Source of the DNA: Pseudonocardia terrae
GTDB lineage: Bacteria > Actinomycetota > Actinomycetes > Mycobacteriales > Pseudonocardiaceae
Length of the DNA: 64,000 nucleotides
Direction: 5' to 3'
NCBI RefSeq assembly: GCF_021343995.1
Contig: NZ_JAJTTE010000021.1
Location: 1-64,000 of the forward strand
The notes under the pieces are model-generated. The model was not told the origin of the DNA. It made no database searches and saw only the letters and a program-made list of their open reading frames with translations. Every line of letters starts with the position of its first letter. Positions within the stretch are counted from its first letter, which is position 1. The position numbers and the translations under genes were made by a program. Shown piece after piece: positions 61,770 through 64,000 of the stretch.

Positions 61770-62827
61770 CGCAGCCGGCGCGCACCGTCGTCGTCGTCGG
61801 CGCCTCCGGGACCGTCGGCTCCGGGCTCCTCGACGCCCTGGCGGAGCGCCCCGAGGTCACCGTGCGCGCCGTGTGCCGGCATCCGCCCGCGGACGCAGCG
61901 GAGACCGACCGGCTGTCCTGGCACCCGCTCGACCTGCTCGCGGACGACGCCGTCGAGCGGCTCACCGGGCTCCTGCGCGGCGCCGACGCCGTCGTGCACC
62001 TGGCGTGGGCCATCCAGCCCGTCGGCGATGCGTCGACGCCGCGCAGCATCGACCTCGACGGCACCGCCACGATGCTCGACGCGGCCGGCCGCGCCGGCGT
62101 CGGGCACGTGGTCTTCCTGTCCTCCCAGGCCGTCTACGGCCCGCACCCGGCCGGCGAGCCGGCCCTGCCGGTCGACGAGTCCTGGCCGGTCCGCGCCCAT
62201 CGCGGCTCCCTCTACAGCCGGGACAAGGTCGCCGCGGAGGCGATGCTGGACGACTTCGCGCGCGACCACCCCGGGGTCGCGGTGACGCGCGTCCGGGCGG
62301 CGCTCGTCGTCCGCGCGGACGCGGCCGCCCGGATGCGACGGCTCTTCCTCGGCCCGGCCGTGCCCACGGCGCTGCTGCGCGCCCTGCGGGCCGGCCGTAT
62401 CCCCGTGCTGCCGCTGCCGAGCGGGCTCGTGCTGCAGCTGGTCCACGCCGACGACCTGGGCCGGGCGGTGGCCGCCGTCCTGGACCGGCGCGCCGCCGGG
62501 GCCGTCAACGTGGCCGCCGACGCCCTGGGCTCCCGAGGGCTCGCCGCCGTCGCCGGCGCCCGCCCGCTGCCGGTGCCGCGGCTCCTGGTCCGGGCCGCGC
62601 TCGGCCTGCTGAACCGGCTGCACGTCCTCGGCGCGACCACGGGCTGGTTCGACCTGGCCGTCGACACCCCGGTGATGGACACGGGCCGGGCCCGCCGCGA
62701 GCTGGCCTGGTCGCCCGCGGTGGACACGGCCCACGCCGCCCGGATCCTGCTCGACGCGCTGGCCGACACGGATCCGGACGACGGGTCGCGGGCGGTCAGC
62801 GCGCCGGCAGCACCCGGTCGAGGGTGA
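61766..62827 (+). CDS. NAD-dependent epimerase/dehydratase family protein
   Basis: Extended SDR of 353 residues. VVVGASGTVGSGLLDAL binds NAD(P), VVFLSSQAVYG gives Ser, and YSRDKVAAE supplies Tyr and Lys. C-terminal substrate half with LQLVHADDLGRAV. Activity could be sugar epimerase, reductase or quinone-type SDR. Translationally coupled to the sigma gene, which suggests stress-related expression. Confidence 0.88.
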   Translation: MTQPARTVVVVGASGTVGSGLLDALAERPEVTVRAVCRHPPADAAETDRLSWHPLDLLADDAVERLTGLLRGADAVVHLAWAIQPVGDASTPRSIDLDGTATMLDAAGRAGVGHVVFLSSQAVYGPHPAGEPALPVDESWPVRAHRGSLYSRDKVAAEAMLDDFARDHPGVAVTRVRAALVVRADAAARMRRLFLGPAVPTALLRALRAGRIPVLPLPSGLVLQLVHADDLGRAVAAVLDRRAAGAVNVAADALGSRGLAAVAGARPLPVPRLLVRAALGLLNRLHVLGATTGWFDLAVDTPVMDTGRARRELAWSPAVDTAHAARILLDALADTDPDDGSRAVSAPAAPGRG

Positions 62828-64000
62828 CGGGCAGGTCCCGCACCCGCACCCCGGTGGCGTGCCAGGCGGCGTTGGCGACCGCCGCGGCCGTCCCGACGAT
62901 GCCGATCTCGCCGATCCCCTTGGAGCCCATGGCGTTGACGTACGGGTCGTCCTCGTCGATCCAGTGCGCCTGCAGGTCGTCGACATCGGCGTTCGCCGGC
63001 ACGTGGTACTCGGCCAGGTCGTGGTTGACGACGTGCCCGGTCCGCGGGTCGAGCAGGCTCTGCTCGTGGAGTGCCATGCCCAGTCCCATGGTCATGCCGC
63101 CGAGGAACTGCGAGCGCGCCAGCCGTGGGTTGACGATGCGGCCCGCGGCGAACACCCCGTGGAGCCGGGGCACGCGGACCTCACCGGTGTCGGCGTGCAC
63201 CCGCACCTCCGCGAACTGCGCGCCGAAGGCGGACATCGCGTAGTCCTCCTCGGCCGCGTTGGGGTTCACCGACCCGGACGCCGCGTCGCCGTCGTGCGGG
63301 TGGTCGCCGTACTTGTCCCGGAACTCGCGCACCGCCTCGACCAGCGCCGAGCCCCACGTCGTGGTGCCCGACGAACCGCCCGCGACCGAGGCCTCCGGGT
63401 GGTCGGTGTCGCCGATCAGCACGTCGACGTCCTCGACCGGGACGCCGAGCGCGTCGGCGGTGATCTGCGGCAGCACGGTCCAGGCGCCGGTGCCGAGGTC
63501 GGCGGCGCCGATGCGCCCGACGAACCGGCCGGCGTCGTAGGTCACCGTGGCCGTCGACTTGGGCATCCGCATCGTCGGGTAGACCGACGCGGCCACGCCG
63601 GTGCCGACCCACCACCCGTCCTCGAGGCGCACGCCGGGCCGGTGGTCGCGCCCGGCCCAGCCGAAGCGCTCCGCGCCCTCGCGCAGGCAGGCCACGAGGT
63701 TGCGGGACGAGAAGGGTTTCCCGGTCTCCGGGTCGACCTCGGGCTCGTTGCGGATCCGCAGCTCGACGGGGTCGATCCCCAGGGCGGCGGCGAGCTCGTC
63801 CATCGCGACCTCGGGGCCGAACATGCCGGGGCACTCACCCGGCGCCCGCATCCACGAGGGGACGGGGACGTCGAGTGCCGCGAGCCGGTGCGTGGTGCGC
63901 CGGTTCGACGCGGCGTACATGTTCCGCGTCGGCACGCCCGTCTGCTCGGCGAACTCCTTGATCCGCGAGGTCTGCTCGACGACGTCGATCGCGATGCCGC
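62796..64000 (-). CDS. Xanthine dehydrogenase family molybdenum-binding subunit (partial)
   Basis: C-terminal part of a large molybdopterin subunit; the frame is open to the window edge. PSWMRAPGECPGMFGPEVAMDELA, GTGAWTVLPQITADALG and the tail with the catalytic Glu in GSKGIGEIGIVGTAAAV are diagnostic. It oxidises an aldehyde, purine or aromatic with help of FAD and 2Fe-2S partners that must lie beyond 64000. Its 3' end overlaps the SDR gene by 32 bases. Confidence 0.92.
   Translation of the reverse strand, partial: GIAIDVVEQTSRIKEFAEQTGVPTRNMYAASNRRTTHRLAALDVPVPSWMRAPGECPGMFGPEVAMDELAAALGIDPVELRIRNEPEVDPETGKPFSSRNLVACLREGAERFGWAGRDHRPGVRLEDGWWVGTGVAASVYPTMRMPKSTATVTYDAGRFVGRIGAADLGTGAWTVLPQITADALGVPVEDVDVLIGDTDHPEASVAGGSSGTTTWGSALVEAVREFRDKYGDHPHDGDAASGSVNPNAAEEDYAMSAFGAQFAEVRVHADTGEVRVPRLHGVFAAGRIVNPRLARSQFLGGMTMGLGMALHEQSLLDPRTGHVVNHDLAEYHVPANADVDDLQAHWIDEDDPYVNAMGSKGIGEIGIVGTAAAVANAAWHATGVRVRDLPVTLDRVLPAR

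Overview
The window is very GC-rich actinobacterial chromosome: G or C dominates third codon positions, GTG starts are common, and DUF1707, DUF4235, DUF5313 and DUF6328 families, a geranylgeranyl-reductase-type flavoprotein and an Rv1364c-like stress regulator are present. Pseudonocardiaceae, probably Pseudonocardia, is the best guess (inference). There are no rRNA genes, CRISPR arrays or intact transposases.

Layout. 0-10.6 kb: MHS-type transporter, cysteine-desulfurase-like enzyme, a DesK/NarL-type two-component pair, class II aldolase, L,D-transpeptidase with a secreted protein ending in LPVTG, a stand-alone LigD-type polymerase and a DJ-1/PfpI protein. 11.05-14.11 kb: a visibly AT-richer pair, a luciferase-like oxidoreductase and a berberine-bridge-like FAD oxidase, probably acquired. 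14.7-22.2 kb: stress and ion-homeostasis genes (cation exchanger, UspA, DUF5313, RsbW-like ATPase, DUF6328, SRPBCC, DUF4235, a decayed carbonic anhydrase, a cation/proton antiporter). 22.4-29.7 kb: acyl-CoA ligase and crotonase with an LLM remnant between them, VOC protein, GH13 hydrolase, beta-hydroxyacid dehydrogenase and an ammonium transporter. 29.7-46 kb: MFS transporters, two MarR genes (one frameshifted), TetR, CLC channel, amylosucrase-like GH13, and two clusters of a roughly 65-bp palindromic repeat.

46.2-53 kb is the most unusual part. A natural alanyl-tRNA synthetase fragment (catalytic and tRNA-recognition parts only, no editing domain) converges on a two-gene operon encoding an alpha/beta hydrolase and an MprF-type aminoacyl-phospholipid synthase. 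Between them, on the operon's strand, lies a 54-nt RNA that folds as a miniature tRNA with a seven-pair acceptor stem, G3:U70, A73, a canonical T-loop and an encoded CCA. I infer a dedicated supply line: AlaRS fragment -> mini-tRNA(Ala) -> lipid alanylation, reversed by the hydrolase. A Vms1/baeRF-family gene is divergent from the operon.

58-62 kb carries a SpoIIE phosphatase/HATPase/STAS fusion and a SigB/SigF-family sigma factor. Eight promoters matching GNNT-N15/16-GGGTAC/T lie in front of genes across the window (DJ-1, DUF5313, RsbW-like ATPase, DUF6328, DUF4235, a small membrane protein, the Vms1-like protein and a gene beside the sigma factor), so the window holds both a general-stress sigma system and a likely part of its regulon. 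The right edge cuts a xanthine-dehydrogenase-family molybdenum subunit.
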